A DNA stretch of 55,163 nucleotides, from assembly GCF_000723165.1 (NCBI RefSeq), contig NZ_HG322949.1, positions 170,936 to 226,098 of the forward strand. The letters run 5' to 3'. Source of the stretch: Janthinobacterium agaricidamnosum NBRC 102515 = DSM 9628 (GTDB lineage Bacteria > Pseudomonadota > Gammaproteobacteria > Burkholderiales > Burkholderiaceae_D). Made by a program: the position numbers and the translations under genes. The notes below the pieces were generated by a model. It had not been told where the DNA came from. It worked only from the letters and a program-made list of their open reading frames with translations, and made no database searches. This document shows positions 26,517 to 55,163 of the stretch, piece after piece (position 1 is the stretch's first letter; every line of letters begins with the position of its first letter).

Positions 26517-29500
26517 ATGCCATCTTTCGAAGCAGCGCTGTCAAGCACCCAACATGAAATGTGGATCGCCGAAAGTCTCGATCCAGGCACCACGGCTTTC
26601 CACGTCCCGCTGGCCATCGAGCTGAGCGGCACGCTCGACGAGCGGGCATTGCGCGCCGCGCTGAGCGGGCTGGTGCAGCGCCATGAAGCGCTGCGCACCA
26701 GCTTCGCCGTGCGCGGCGAAGACGTGGTGCAGGTGATCGGACCGGCCGCCAGTCCTGCGCTCGGGACCATCGCCCTCGACGGCGCGGACGATGCGGCCAT
26801 CGACGCGCTGCTGCGGCAACTGGCGGCGCGGCCCTTCGATCTGGCGCAAGGCGCGCTGCATATCGCGCTGATCTGCGTGGCGCCGCAACGCCATATCCTG
26901 TTTCTCGGCCTGCACCACCTGATTTGCGACGGCTGGTCGCTGTCCATCCTGGGCCGTGACTTGCGGGCGCTGTATTTGACCCATGCTTGCGCAGCTGCCG
27001 GCGGCGGCGACGCCATCCTCGCGCCGGCCGACTACCAGTTCGTCGACTGGAGCGAGTGGCGGCGCGGACTGCCGGCCGATACCGCCGCGCGGGCGTTCTG
27101 GTCCGAGACCTTCGCCACGCTGCCGCCGCCGTGCCAGCTGGACCAGGCCGATCCCCGGCTGCCGCATTCCGTGGCGGCGTCGGTGGAAGCAGAACTGGAC
27201 GCGCCTGCATGGTCGGCCGTGCAATTGCGCGCGCGGCAATCGGGCGTGACGCCGTTCGAATGGCTGGCCAGCCTGTTCGCGCTGTTCCTGGGGCGCGTGC
27301 ACGGCGTCGCCGACCTGGTGATCGCGGTGCCGGTGGCCAATCGCGAGCAGCAGGAATTCGCCGATACCGTCGGCTGCCTGGTGAACACCGTGCCGTTGCG
27401 GCTGACGCTGGCGCATGGACAGCCGTTTGCCGAGCAAGTGCGGCGGCTGGCGCCGCGGATGCGCGCCGCGTTCGCCGCCGGTCCCTTGTCCCGTCAAGAG
27501 CTGGACGAACTGATACGGCAGCGCCATCCGCAATACGGCGGTCAACTCGGACACGCCATGTTCGCGCTGCAAAACGCGACCGGCATGGCGCACGACTGGG
27601 GCGACGGCTTGCGCGCGGTCCCGCGTCCGATTGAAAACCTGGGCGCCAAGTCGGACCTGGCCATGCGCATCGAACCGATGGACGGACGGGCCCGCATGGT
27701 GCTCGAATACCGCTCCAGCCTGCTGGGCGCGCCATTGGCGGCGGCGCTGATGGCCGGCTGGAGCCAGTGGCTGCACAGTATGTGCGCCGATCCGGAACGC
27801 AGCACCGATAACCTGGCGCTGGCCGACGCGCCGGCCGCACCGGCACAGGAGCCGCATGCGCTGCCGTCCGGCGCGGCGCCGGACCTGTGGTCGGGCTTCG
27901 TGGCGCAGGTGCTGCGCGACGGCGCGGCGACGGCGCTGGTCGACAGCGACGGCGCGCAGATCAGCTACGCCGCCTTGCACCGGAGCGCCTGCCGGGTCGC
28001 CGCGGCGCTGGGCGAATTGGGACTGGGCGCCGAAAGCCGGGTCGGGCTGGCGTGCGAACGGCACGCCGGGCTGCTGGCGGCGATGCTGGGCATCCTGGCC
28101 GCCGGCGCGACCTACGTGCCGCTCGACCCGCGCTATCCGGCCGAACGGCTGGCCTACCTGGCCGGCGACGCGCAGCTGCGCTGCGTGCTGGCCGACGCGG
28201 CCGGCGCCGAGGCGCTGGCCGGGCTGGCGCTGCCATTGCCGGTGCTGTCCATCGATGCGCTGCCGGCGGCGGCAGACGGGGGCTGGCGCGCGCCGGCGAT
28301 CCATCCGGAGCAGGCGGCGTATGTGATTTACACGTCCGGCTCGACCGGCCAGCCGAAGGGCTGCGTGGTCAGCCACCGCAACGTGGCCAGCCTGATGGCG
28401 TCGGCGGTGGCGCTGCACGGCTATGACCGGCACGACGTGTGGACCCTGTTCCATTCATACGCCTTCGATTTTTCGGTGTGGGAAATCTGGGGCGCGCTGC
28501 TGCTGGGCGGACGGCTGGTGCTGGTGCCGTATGCGGCCAGCCGCGACCCGGAAGCGTTGTATGCATTGCTGGCGCGGCAGCGCGTGACGGTGCTGAGCCA
28601 GACGCCGACGGCGTTCCGCTCGCTGCTGGCGGTGGACGCCGAGCTGCATGCCGGCCATCCACTGGCGCTGCGGCGGGTGATCTTCGGCGGCGAGGCGCTG
28701 GAGCCGGCGATGCTGGGCGACTGGTACCGGCGCCACGGCGCGGCGACCGAATTCATCAATATGTACGGGATCACCGAAACCACGGTGCACGTGACCAGCC
28801 GGGCGCTGGCGGCGCAAGACCTGGCGCGCGGCAGCGTGATCGGCGGCGCGCTGCCGGGCTGGCGGCTGTATCTGCTGGACGCGGCGCTGCAGCCGGTGGC
28901 GCCGGGGCTGACGGGGGAACTGTATGTCGGCGGTGCGGGCGTCACGCGCGGCTACCTGGGCCGTGCGGCGCTGAGCGCGGAACGCTTCTTGCCGGACCCG
29001 TTCGCGGGCGACGGCAGCCGCATGTACCGCTCGGGCGACCTGGGGCGCTGGCGCGACGACGGCGAGCTGGAATACCTGGGCCGTGCCGACCAGCAGGTCA
29101 AGATACGGGGCTACCGCATCGAGCTGGGGGAAATCGAGGCGGCGCTGGCGGCGCATGGGGCGGTGCGCGACGCGGTGGTGCTGGCGCTGGAGGTCGGCGG
29201 TGAAGGAGACAAGCGGCTGGTGGCGTGGCTGACGCCGCGCGAGGCAGGGACGACGCCGGCGGAAGCGGAGCTGCGCGGCTGGCTGGGCGGGCGGCTGCCG
29301 GAGCACATGATCCCGGCGGCGCTGGTGTGGCTGGAACGGCTGCCGTTGACGTCGAACGGCAAGCTCGATCGCGCCGCGCTGACGCTGCCGCAAGATGTGG
29401 ACGGCGTTGACGGCGCCGCCGCGCCGCGCGGTGCGCTGGAGCAGTTGCTGGCGGGGCTGTGGCAAGGCATCCTGGCGCGCCCGGCGATCGGGCGCGACGA

Positions 29501-32500
29501 CAATTTCTTCGCGCTGGGCGGCGACAGCATCCTGGCGCTGCGCCTGGTGGCAAAGATCCGCGAACACGGTTATAGCTGCAGCGCGCGCGAGATTTTCCAG
29601 CATCCGACGCTGGTCGCGCTGGCGCCGGCGCTGAACCGGGCCGCCATGCCGGCCGACGACGGCGACGGTTTCGATGCGCGCCTGACGCCGATCGAAGCGT
29701 GGTTCTTCGACCTGGAACTGAGCAACCGCCACCATTGGAACCAGGCGGTGGTGCTGGAACTGGCGGCGGGCCTGGCGCCGGCGGTGGTGGCGGCGGCGAT
29801 CGAGGCGCAGGTGCGCCGGCACGCGGCATTCTTCTGGAGCTGGCGGCAGGACGGCGCCGGCTGGAGCGTCGCGCAGGACCATGCCGCGCCGCGCCACTTG
29901 TGGCTGGCGCTGCCCGGCGCTGCCGATGACGCGCAAGCGGCGCAACTGGCGCAGCAGCGCATCCACCTGTCGGACGGCGCGCTGTCGGTGTGCGTCCATA
30001 TCGACGCCCGGCCGGCCCGGCTGGTGTGGCTGGTGCATCACCTTGCGGTCGACGCCGTCTCCTGGCATGTGCTGCTGGGCGATGTCGCCGCGGCGCTGGA
30101 CGGCGCCGCCGTCGGCCAGGCGCGCCTGGCCTCGTCGCGCCAGCGCCGCGTGCGCGACAGTGCCGGATTCGACCGGCAGCAGCTGGCGCTCTGGTCGCAG
30201 ACCGCGCAACAGGCGCGGCCGTCGCTGTTCGACGCGGCCGGCGCCTGCACCTACGGCGACCAGCGCCGCCGCGACCTGCTGGTCGGCGGCGCCTTGTGGC
30301 GGCAGTTGCAGGACGCGCTCAGGCACGGCTTGCGGCTCGACGAATTGTTGCTGGCGGCGCTGGCGCCGGCGCTCGCCGGACTGGCCGGACAGAGCGCCAT
30401 TGCGCTGGCGCTGGAGCATCACGGCCGCGACCTGGACGAGCGCGGCGCGCAGGCCGGCGCCGAAGTGGGCTGGTTCACCGCCATCGCGCCTATCGTCGTC
30501 TCGGCGCCGCCGGAGGCCGAGCCGCTCGACTGGCTTGCCAATACGGTCGAGGCGCTGGCGCTGTGGACGCCGCGCGCCGCCGAGTGGCTGGGCGCCCGCC
30601 CGGCGCTGGCCCCGCAAGACCGCGCATTGCCGGCGATTTCCTTCAATTACCTGGGCAATTTCGCCGCGCCGTCCGAGGGCGGCGCGCTGAAGGTGCTGCC
30701 GCTGCCGGCGCTGGCCTTGCACGACCCCGACGGCCGGCGGCCGTTCGCACACGACCTGATCGCCTGGTCCGACGCCGGCGGCCTGCATCTGCAATGGCTG
30801 TACGACGGTGCGCACCACGACCCGGCCGTGGTGGACAACTGGCTGGCCGCGATCGTGGCCCGGCTGGAGCTGCTGGCCGGCGCGCTGGACCGCTCAGGCC
30901 CGCGCTTGCCGGCGCTGGCGCTGCAGGAAGGACTGGTGTATCACGCCGCCAACGATGACAGCGACCGCTTGCCGAGCTATCTCGGCCAGGTACGCGGCAC
31001 GCTGAGCGGCGCGCTGGACGCGGCGCGCTTCGAGGCGGCGTGGATCGCGCTGACGCGCCGGCACGCCGCGCTCAGGACGCGTTTTTACTGGCAAGCCGAC
31101 GGCCGCGTGCGGCAACAGATCGAGACGGCGGTACGGATACCGCTGCGCCAGGTCGACTTGCGCGGACTGGATGCCGCCAGCGCCGGGCAGGTGCTGCGCC
31201 AGGAACTGGCGGCGCAGCACCGCAAGCCGTTCGCGCTCGACAAGGCGCCGCTGATGCGCCTGCTGCTGGCCCGGCTCGACGAGCAGCGTTGGGCTTTCGG
31301 CTGGACCCATCATCACGCCATCGTCGACGGCTGGTCGCTGCCGGTGCTGCTGACGGATTTATTGGCGCTGTACGACGCGCAGCAAAACCTGCCGCTGCCG
31401 GCCGCCTGCACGCCGGCCGAGCTGGCGCGCTACCGCCTGTCGCGCGACAGCCGCACCGCATCGGCCGCCTGGCGCGAGCTGCTGGCGCCGCTGGCCAGCC
31501 CGAGCCGGCTGGCCAGCGGCGCGGCGGGCCCGGCCGCCGACGCCGACCTGGACCTGACCCTGGCGCAGCCGCTGGGCGACGCGCTGGGCGCGCTGGCGGC
31601 AAGCCATGGCCTGACGCTGAACAGCCTGTTCCAGACCGCCTGGACGCTGACCGTCGCCGCCTTTTCGGATACCTTGGTGCCATGTTTCGGGGTTACCGTG
31701 GCCGGGCGCGACGCGCCGCTGGCCGGGATCGAGCAACTGGTCGGGCTGGCCATCAACACCTTGCCGATGGTGGTCGCGCTCGATCCCGCCGAGCCGTTGA
31801 TCGCGCTGGCGCGGCGCGTCCAGTCGACGCTGGTGCGGATGCAGGCGCACGCCGAAACGCCGCTGCCGGCGCTGCAACGGCTGGCCGGCCATGCGGGCCA
31901 TGAATTGTTCGATACCTTGTACGTGTTTGAAAATTATCCGCGCGGCGCGCTGTCCGGCCGCACGCTGACGGTGAGCGACATCGAGATGGCCGAGCGGGCC
32001 CATTATCCGGTGACGCTGGCGGTGCTGCCGGGGCCAGCCATCGGTTTGCGGCTGGCCTTGCGCGGCGCCGGCTCCGCTACTGCGCTGGGTGCCGCGCTGC
32101 TGGCCAGGCTGCAGGCGACGCTGCAAGCGCTGGCGGCGACGCCGCAACTGCCGGCCGGCGCGCTGCACGCGGCGCTGCCGGCGTGCGCTGCCGGTGCCGC
32201 CGCCGTTCCTGCCGCCGCCGGCGGCGCCAGTTTCAGCGAAATCTTCGAACGCAGCGCGGCCGCGACGCCCGATGCGATCGCGATCGCTTGCGGCGACGTC
32301 CAATGGCGCTACGGCGAACTCGATGCGATGGCCGAACGGGTGGCCGGCGCCTTGCAACAGCGCGGCATCGGTCCGGAAACGCTGGTGGCGCTGTGCGCGC
32401 GGCGCACTCCTGAAACGATGGCCTGCCTGCTGGGCGTCGCGAAGGCCGGCGCCGCCTTCCTGCCGCTGGATGCCGATACGCCAGCGGCGCGCCTGCGGGC

Positions 32501-35279
32501 CACGCTCGACAGGGCGGCGCCGGCGCTGGTCATCGCCGAAACGGAGCTCGGCGCCGCATTGACCGGCCTGGCGCTGGCCACGCCGGCCGCGCTGCTGGCG
32601 GCCGGAGCCGGCCCGCGCACCCGCCAGGCCGCCAGCCTGGATGCGCTGGCCTACGTGATCTACACGTCCGGCTCGACCGGCACGCCGAAAGGCGTGGAGG
32701 TCAGCCAGCGCGGCCTGCACAACCTGATGCAGGCGCAGCAGCGCGCCTGCCGCATCGATCCGGCGGCGCGGGTCTACCAGTTCGCCTCGCTCGGCTTCGA
32801 CGCCGCCGTCTCCGAATTGCTGATGGCTTTCGGCGCCGGCGCCACGCTATGCCTGCCGGAACAGGGGCGCGGCGTGGTGGACATCGATTTCGAGGCGGAC
32901 CTGCGGCGTCACCGGCCGACCCACATCACGCTGCCGCCGTCGTTGCTGGCGTCGCTGGCGCCGGCCGCGCTGGACAGCGTGCATACCTTGCTGGTGGCCG
33001 GCGAGCGTTCCGGCGCCGCCCAGCTGCAACCATGGCGCGCCCCGGGGCGGTTGCTGATCAATGCCTACGGCCCGACCGAAGCGTCGGTGTGCGCATCGAT
33101 GGAAGCATGGGACGGCGCCGGCGATCCGCTGCTGGGCCGGCCGATGGCGGGCGTGACCATGCATCTGCTGGACAGCTGGATGCGGCCGGTCGAAGCCGGC
33201 GTGATCGGCGAGCTGTATCTGGGCGGCGCCGGGCTGGCGCGCGGCTACCGCGCGCTGCCCGGCCTGACCGCGGCGGCGTTCGTGCCGGACCCGTTCAGCG
33301 ACCGTCCCGGCCAGCGGCTGTACCGCAGCGGCGACCTGGCGCGCCGCCTGGCGGACGGCCGGCTGGTGTATGCCGGACGGCGCGACGAGCAGATCAAACT
33401 GCGCGGGCAGCGCATCGAGCCGGGCGAGGTCGAGGCCGTGCTGGCCAGCTTGCCGGGCGTGCGGCGGGTTCGCGTCGCGGCCTGGAACGGGGACGGTGCG
33501 CTCAGGCTGGCGGCGTGGATCGAGGATGGCGACGGCCGGGCCGACCTGGCGCAGCTGGCGCAATTGGCGGCGCGCCAGCTGACGCCGGCGATGGTGCCGA
33601 GCCTGTGGGCGGCGGTGCCGGACTGGCCCTTGAATGCCTCCGGCAAGGTCGACGCCAGGCTGCTGCCGGTGCCGGCGCCGCTGGCCGGCGGCGGCGCGGC
33701 GGATGCGCCGCTCGAGGCCGGCGGCGCCGTGTTCGACGCCGTGTGCGCGGCGTGGGCCGAGGCGCTCGGCCTTGCCGCGGTCGCGGCCAGCGACGATTTT
33801 TACGCGATCGGCGGCGACAGCATCCTGGCGATGCGCATCTCTTCGCGGCTGCGCGCCGAAGGCTACGTCCTGCAACCGCGCGACATACTGGAAGCGGTCA
33901 CGCCGCTGGAACTGGCGCGCCGCCTGGCCGCGCCGCCGGCGCAGGCGCAGCACCCGGCGGCGCCGTTGCTGGAAGCGCCGCTGGCGCCGGCGCAGCGCTG
34001 GTTCCTCGACCTGGCCGGCGGCCAGCCGCGCCGTTTCCTGCTGTCGGCCGAACTGCAACTGGCGCCCGGCTTCGACCGCGCGCGCCTGCTGGCGGCGCTG
34101 CGGCAGGCGATGGAAGGGTATCCGGTGCTGCGCGCCCGCCTGGCGCCGGAACTGGACCGGCAATGGCTCGATCCGCACGCGGCGGTGCCGGTCCTGTGTT
34201 CGGCCGCCGGCCAGCCGCGCGCGCAATTCATGGGCGCGGCGCGCGCCGTCATCGATCCGCTGCAAGGCCCGGCCTTCGTCTGCGCCTTATATCTTGGCGA
34301 CGGCGATGGCGGCGCGGCCAGCCTGCTGCTGGCCGGCCATCACCTGTGGCTCGATGTGATCAGCCTGCAGCACCTGGCGGCGGCGATCGAGCGCGCCTAT
34401 CAGGGCGCGCCCGCGCGGCCGGCGGCGACCACGTTCCTGCATTGGTCGGAACAACTGGCCCGGCTGGCCGGCGCCGGCGCGTTCGACGCCGAGGCCGGCT
34501 ACTGGCGCGGCGTGCTGGCGCCGGCCGGGCTGCACCTGCTCGCGTCGGCGCGCCCTGATTACGCCAGCGTCGGCCGCGAGCAGTGGTCGCTGCCGCTGGC
34601 GCCGGACGCCACGCCGCCGCTGGCGATGCTGGAAGCGCTGCTGCTGCAAGCGCTGGGCAATGTGCTGGCGGGCGCTGGCCGGCCGGAACTGCTGGTCGAA
34701 TGCGAACGGCATGGCCGCGACCCGGTCGCGGGCCAGGCCGCGGCGCTGGACGTGTCCGACGCGACAGGCTGGTTCACCGCCGCGTTCCCGGTGCGGGTGC
34801 GCAGCGGCGACACGGTGGCCGCGCTGGCGCGGCGGCTGGCGCAGCTGCCGCATGGCGGCATCGGTTTCGGCGCGCTGCGCGATCACCGGCGCGCCTTGCT
34901 GGGCGCCGATTTCGCGGCGTTGTACGGCGCCTGCCGGGTCGGTTTCAATTTCCTGGGCCGCATCCGGGCCGGCCAGCAGCATGGTCAAAGTCTGTTCGAC
35001 GCCATCGGCGCCAGCGATCCGCTGCACGATATCGCGCCCGAGCTGGCGCTGCCGCATCCGCTGACGGTGGAAGCCTGGCTGGATGGCGACGGATTGTCGG
35101 TACGCTGGTCCGGCCAGCGCGGCGGCGCCGCGCCGGAGCTGGCGGCGGCGCACCGGCGCGAAGTACAGCGCCTGCTCGACGGCGGCGCCGCTTCCGTTTC
35201 TGCTGCCACTGTCGGCGCCGAGCTGCCTGCGCCGGATGAAATGCAAGCGCTGCTGGCGCAATTGCGCTGGGCCGATTGA
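26517..35279 (+). CDS. jagB: NRPS 2: C - A(Thr) - T - E - C - A(Tyr) - T - E
   Basis: 2920 residues. Module 1: C (HHLICDG near 133), A with the same Thr-like code DFWSIGMVHK, T (GGDS near 1003), E1 with [10 protein letters not shown] near 1174, LEHHGRD, VGWFT and FNYLGNF. Module 2: C (HHAIVDG near 1599, with FENYP as in C domains taking D-residues), A with code DASTLAAVCK, close to a Tyr code and less to Phe, T (GGDS near 2433), E2 with [10 protein letters not shown] near 2608, ERHGRD, GWFT and FNFLG. Expected output is D-Thr then D-Tyr. E2 departs from the usual HHxxxDGxSW but keeps both His, the Asp and the Glu. The start is 63 bp after NRPS 1. Only a weak CAGG precedes the ATG. The A-T part of module 1 is a near-copy of NRPS 1. 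Confidence 0.88.
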   Translation: MPSFEAALSSTQHEMWIAESLDPGTTAFHVPLAIELSGTLDERALRAALSGLVQRHEALRTSFAVRGEDVVQVIGPAASPALGTIALDGADDAAIDALLRQLAARPFDLAQGALHIALICVAPQRHILFLGLHHLICDGWSLSILGRDLRALYLTHACAAAGGGDAILAPADYQFVDWSEWRRGLPADTAARAFWSETFATLPPPCQLDQADPRLPHSVAASVEAELDAPAWSAVQLRARQSGVTPFEWLASLFALFLGRVHGVADLVIAVPVANREQQEFADTVGCLVNTVPLRLTLAHGQPFAEQVRRLAPRMRAAFAAGPLSRQELDELIRQRHPQYGGQLGHAMFALQNATGMAHDWGDGLRAVPRPIENLGAKSDLAMRIEPMDGRARMVLEYRSSLLGAPLAAALMAGWSQWLHSMCADPERSTDNLALADAPAAPAQEPHALPSGAAPDLWSGFVAQVLRDGAATALVDSDGAQISYAALHRSACRVAAALGELGLGAESRVGLACERHAGLLAAMLGILAAGATYVPLDPRYPAERLAYLAGDAQLRCVLADAAGAEALAGLALPLPVLSIDALPAAADGGWRAPAIHPEQAAYVIYTSGSTGQPKGCVVSHRNVASLMASAVALHGYDRHDVWTLFHSYAFDFSVWEIWGALLLGGRLVLVPYAASRDPEALYALLARQRVTVLSQTPTAFRSLLAVDAELHAGHPLALRRVIFGGEALEPAMLGDWYRRHGAATEFINMYGITETTVHVTSRALAAQDLARGSVIGGALPGWRLYLLDAALQPVAPGLTGELYVGGAGVTRGYLGRAALSAERFLPDPFAGDGSRMYRSGDLGRWRDDGELEYLGRADQQVKIRGYRIELGEIEAALAAHGAVRDAVVLALEVGGEGDKRLVAWLTPREAGTTPAEAELRGWLGGRLPEHMIPAALVWLERLPLTSNGKLDRAALTLPQDVDGVDGAAAPRGALEQLLAGLWQGILARPAIGRDDNFFALGGDSILALRLVAKIREHGYSCSAREIFQHPTLVALAPALNRAAMPADDGDGFDARLTPIEAWFFDLELSNRHHWNQAVVLELAAGLAPAVVAAAIEAQVRRHAAFFWSWRQDGAGWSVAQDHAAPRHLWLALPGAADDAQAAQLAQQRIHLSDGALSVCVHIDARPARLVWLVHHLAVDAVSWHVLLGDVAAALDGAAVGQARLASSRQRRVRDSAGFDRQQLALWSQTAQQARPSLFDAAGACTYGDQRRRDLLVGGALWRQLQDALRHGLRLDELLLAALAPALAGLAGQSAIALALEHHGRDLDERGAQAGAEVGWFTAIAPIVVSAPPEAEPLDWLANTVEALALWTPRAAEWLGARPALAPQDRALPAISFNYLGNFAAPSEGGALKVLPLPALALHDPDGRRPFAHDLIAWSDAGGLHLQWLYDGAHHDPAVVDNWLAAIVARLELLAGALDRSGPRLPALALQEGLVYHAANDDSDRLPSYLGQVRGTLSGALDAARFEAAWIALTRRHAALRTRFYWQADGRVRQQIETAVRIPLRQVDLRGLDAASAGQVLRQELAAQHRKPFALDKAPLMRLLLARLDEQRWAFGWTHHHAIVDGWSLPVLLTDLLALYDAQQNLPLPAACTPAELARYRLSRDSRTASAAWRELLAPLASPSRLASGAAGPAADADLDLTLAQPLGDALGALAASHGLTLNSLFQTAWTLTVAAFSDTLVPCFGVTVAGRDAPLAGIEQLVGLAINTLPMVVALDPAEPLIALARRVQSTLVRMQAHAETPLPALQRLAGHAGHELFDTLYVFENYPRGALSGRTLTVSDIEMAERAHYPVTLAVLPGPAIGLRLALRGAGSATALGAALLARLQATLQALAATPQLPAGALHAALPACAAGAAAVPAAAGGASFSEIFERSAAATPDAIAIACGDVQWRYGELDAMAERVAGALQQRGIGPETLVALCARRTPETMACLLGVAKAGAAFLPLDADTPAARLRATLDRAAPALVIAETELGAALTGLALATPAALLAAGAGPRTRQAASLDALAYVIYTSGSTGTPKGVEVSQRGLHNLMQAQQRACRIDPAARVYQFASLGFDAAVSELLMAFGAGATLCLPEQGRGVVDIDFEADLRRHRPTHITLPPSLLASLAPAALDSVHTLLVAGERSGAAQLQPWRAPGRLLINAYGPTEASVCASMEAWDGAGDPLLGRPMAGVTMHLLDSWMRPVEAGVIGELYLGGAGLARGYRALPGLTAAAFVPDPFSDRPGQRLYRSGDLARRLADGRLVYAGRRDEQIKLRGQRIEPGEVEAVLASLPGVRRVRVAAWNGDGALRLAAWIEDGDGRADLAQLAQLAARQLTPAMVPSLWAAVPDWPLNASGKVDARLLPVPAPLAGGGAADAPLEAGGAVFDAVCAAWAEALGLAAVAASDDFYAIGGDSILAMRISSRLRAEGYVLQPRDILEAVTPLELARRLAAPPAQAQHPAAPLLEAPLAPAQRWFLDLAGGQPRRFLLSAELQLAPGFDRARLLAALRQAMEGYPVLRARLAPELDRQWLDPHAAVPVLCSAAGQPRAQFMGAARAVIDPLQGPAFVCALYLGDGDGGAASLLLAGHHLWLDVISLQHLAAAIERAYQGAPARPAATTFLHWSEQLARLAGAGAFDAEAGYWRGVLAPAGLHLLASARPDYASVGREQWSLPLAPDATPPLAMLEALLLQALGNVLAGAGRPELLVECERHGRDPVAGQAAALDVSDATGWFTAAFPVRVRSGDTVAALARRLAQLPHGGIGFGALRDHRRALLGADFAALYGACRVGFNFLGRIRAGQQHGQSLFDAIGASDPLHDIAPELALPHPLTVEAWLDGDGLSVRWSGQRGGAAPELAAAHRREVQRLLDGGAASVSAATVGAELPAPDEMQALLAQLRWAD
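27851..29551 (+). repeat. A-T segment duplication, copy 2 (NRPS 2)
   Basis: Partner of 22883-24583. Identity stops at [12 protein letters not shown]; beyond that the T-domain tail differs and here leads to an E domain instead of a C domain, so the end of the copied block is inside the T domain. Confidence 0.95.
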
Positions 35280-35365
35280 GCGGGCCGCACCGCGCAGGTT
35301 TTCCGACTGTCCCGCCTGCAAGGGGGGACAGCACTACAACACGCAACACCTCAACGAGTCCTTAT

Positions 35366-46309
<10,944 letters not shown>

Positions 46310-46325
46310 TTTTACGGAGAATTCG

Positions 46326-55106
<8,781 letters not shown>

Positions 55107-55121
55107 TCAGGGAGCAAAAGA

Positions 55122-55163
55122 TTGAAACAACAGAATCGCTGGCTGGAACCGCTGATCGAAGAT
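55122..55163 (+). CDS. Next gene of the NRPS operon (3' partial, cut by window)
   Basis: Only 14 codons are visible. The start is TTG 55122 with GGGAG eight bases upstream and the frame reads MKQQNRWLEPLIED. An N-terminal NRWL-type opening occurs in type II thioesterases of NRPS clusters, but so little sequence cannot decide; an enzyme acting on the peptide is equally possible. It lies 15 bp after NRPS 4 and is surely in the same operon. Confidence 0.45.
   Translation, partial: MKQQNRWLEPLIED

Noticed and set aside
35276..35365. Upstream TTG start for NRPS 3
   Set aside because: It would overlap the NRPS 2 stop and add a Pro/Thr-rich stretch before the C domain; ATG 35366 begins right before the conserved LPLLPLQRGM.

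Overview
The window looks like a high-GC betaproteobacterium of the family Oxalobacteraceae. The signs are strong GC bias at third codon positions, very long antisense open frames, and the family mix. Four giant non-ribosomal peptide synthetase (NRPS) genes fill the right 60 percent. Their adenylation-domain codes, read by eye, give Thr, D-Thr, D-Tyr, Thr, D-Gln, Gly, Thr, His. From memory this matches jagaricin, the antifungal lipopeptide of the mushroom soft-rot bacterium Janthinobacterium agaricidamnosum, so this is probably that organism or a close relative. No database search was possible.

Left part (1-10.5 kb): a two-gene, lower-GC island. A >1087-residue protein, cut by the left edge, is followed almost without a gap by a 2106-residue DEAH helicase with several cysteine clusters and a DUF1998-like C-terminal region. 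The pair fits a Druantia type III (DruH-DruE) anti-phage system. Beside it lie two back-to-back gene remnants, the C-terminal halves of a catalase-family peroxidase and of a COG2345-type regulator, which look like a deletion scar.

Middle part (10.6-17 kb): ordinary chromosomal genes. They are a secreted PL7 alginate lyase, a DUF2783 protein, a TehA/SLAC1-type transporter, a GlxA-family regulator with an MFS transporter, a divergent LysR regulator, and a Mug-type DNA glycosylase. A 97-bp palindromic element between lysR and mug supplies the stop codons of both convergent genes.

Right part (17-55 kb): the peptide locus. On the minus strand a 59-residue membrane protein, a SyrD/PvdE-like cyclic-peptide ABC exporter and an SPFH/band-7 membrane protein form an operon. 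A 738-bp AT-rich control region with a perfect FNR/ANR-type box separates them from plus-strand genes: a DUF697 protein, an intrinsic terminator, an MbtH-like protein and the four synthetases. The order is C-A-T-C-T; C-A-T-E-C-A-T-E; C-A-T-C-A-T-E-C-A-T; C-C*-A-T-C-A-T-TE. A starter C domain should attach a fatty acyl chain and the terminal thioesterase should release (probably cyclise) the product. Two C domains of a separate subtype, each directly after a Thr module, are the likely makers of dehydrobutyrine. One of them sits in a C-T unit that has no A domain. A further gene begins at the right edge.
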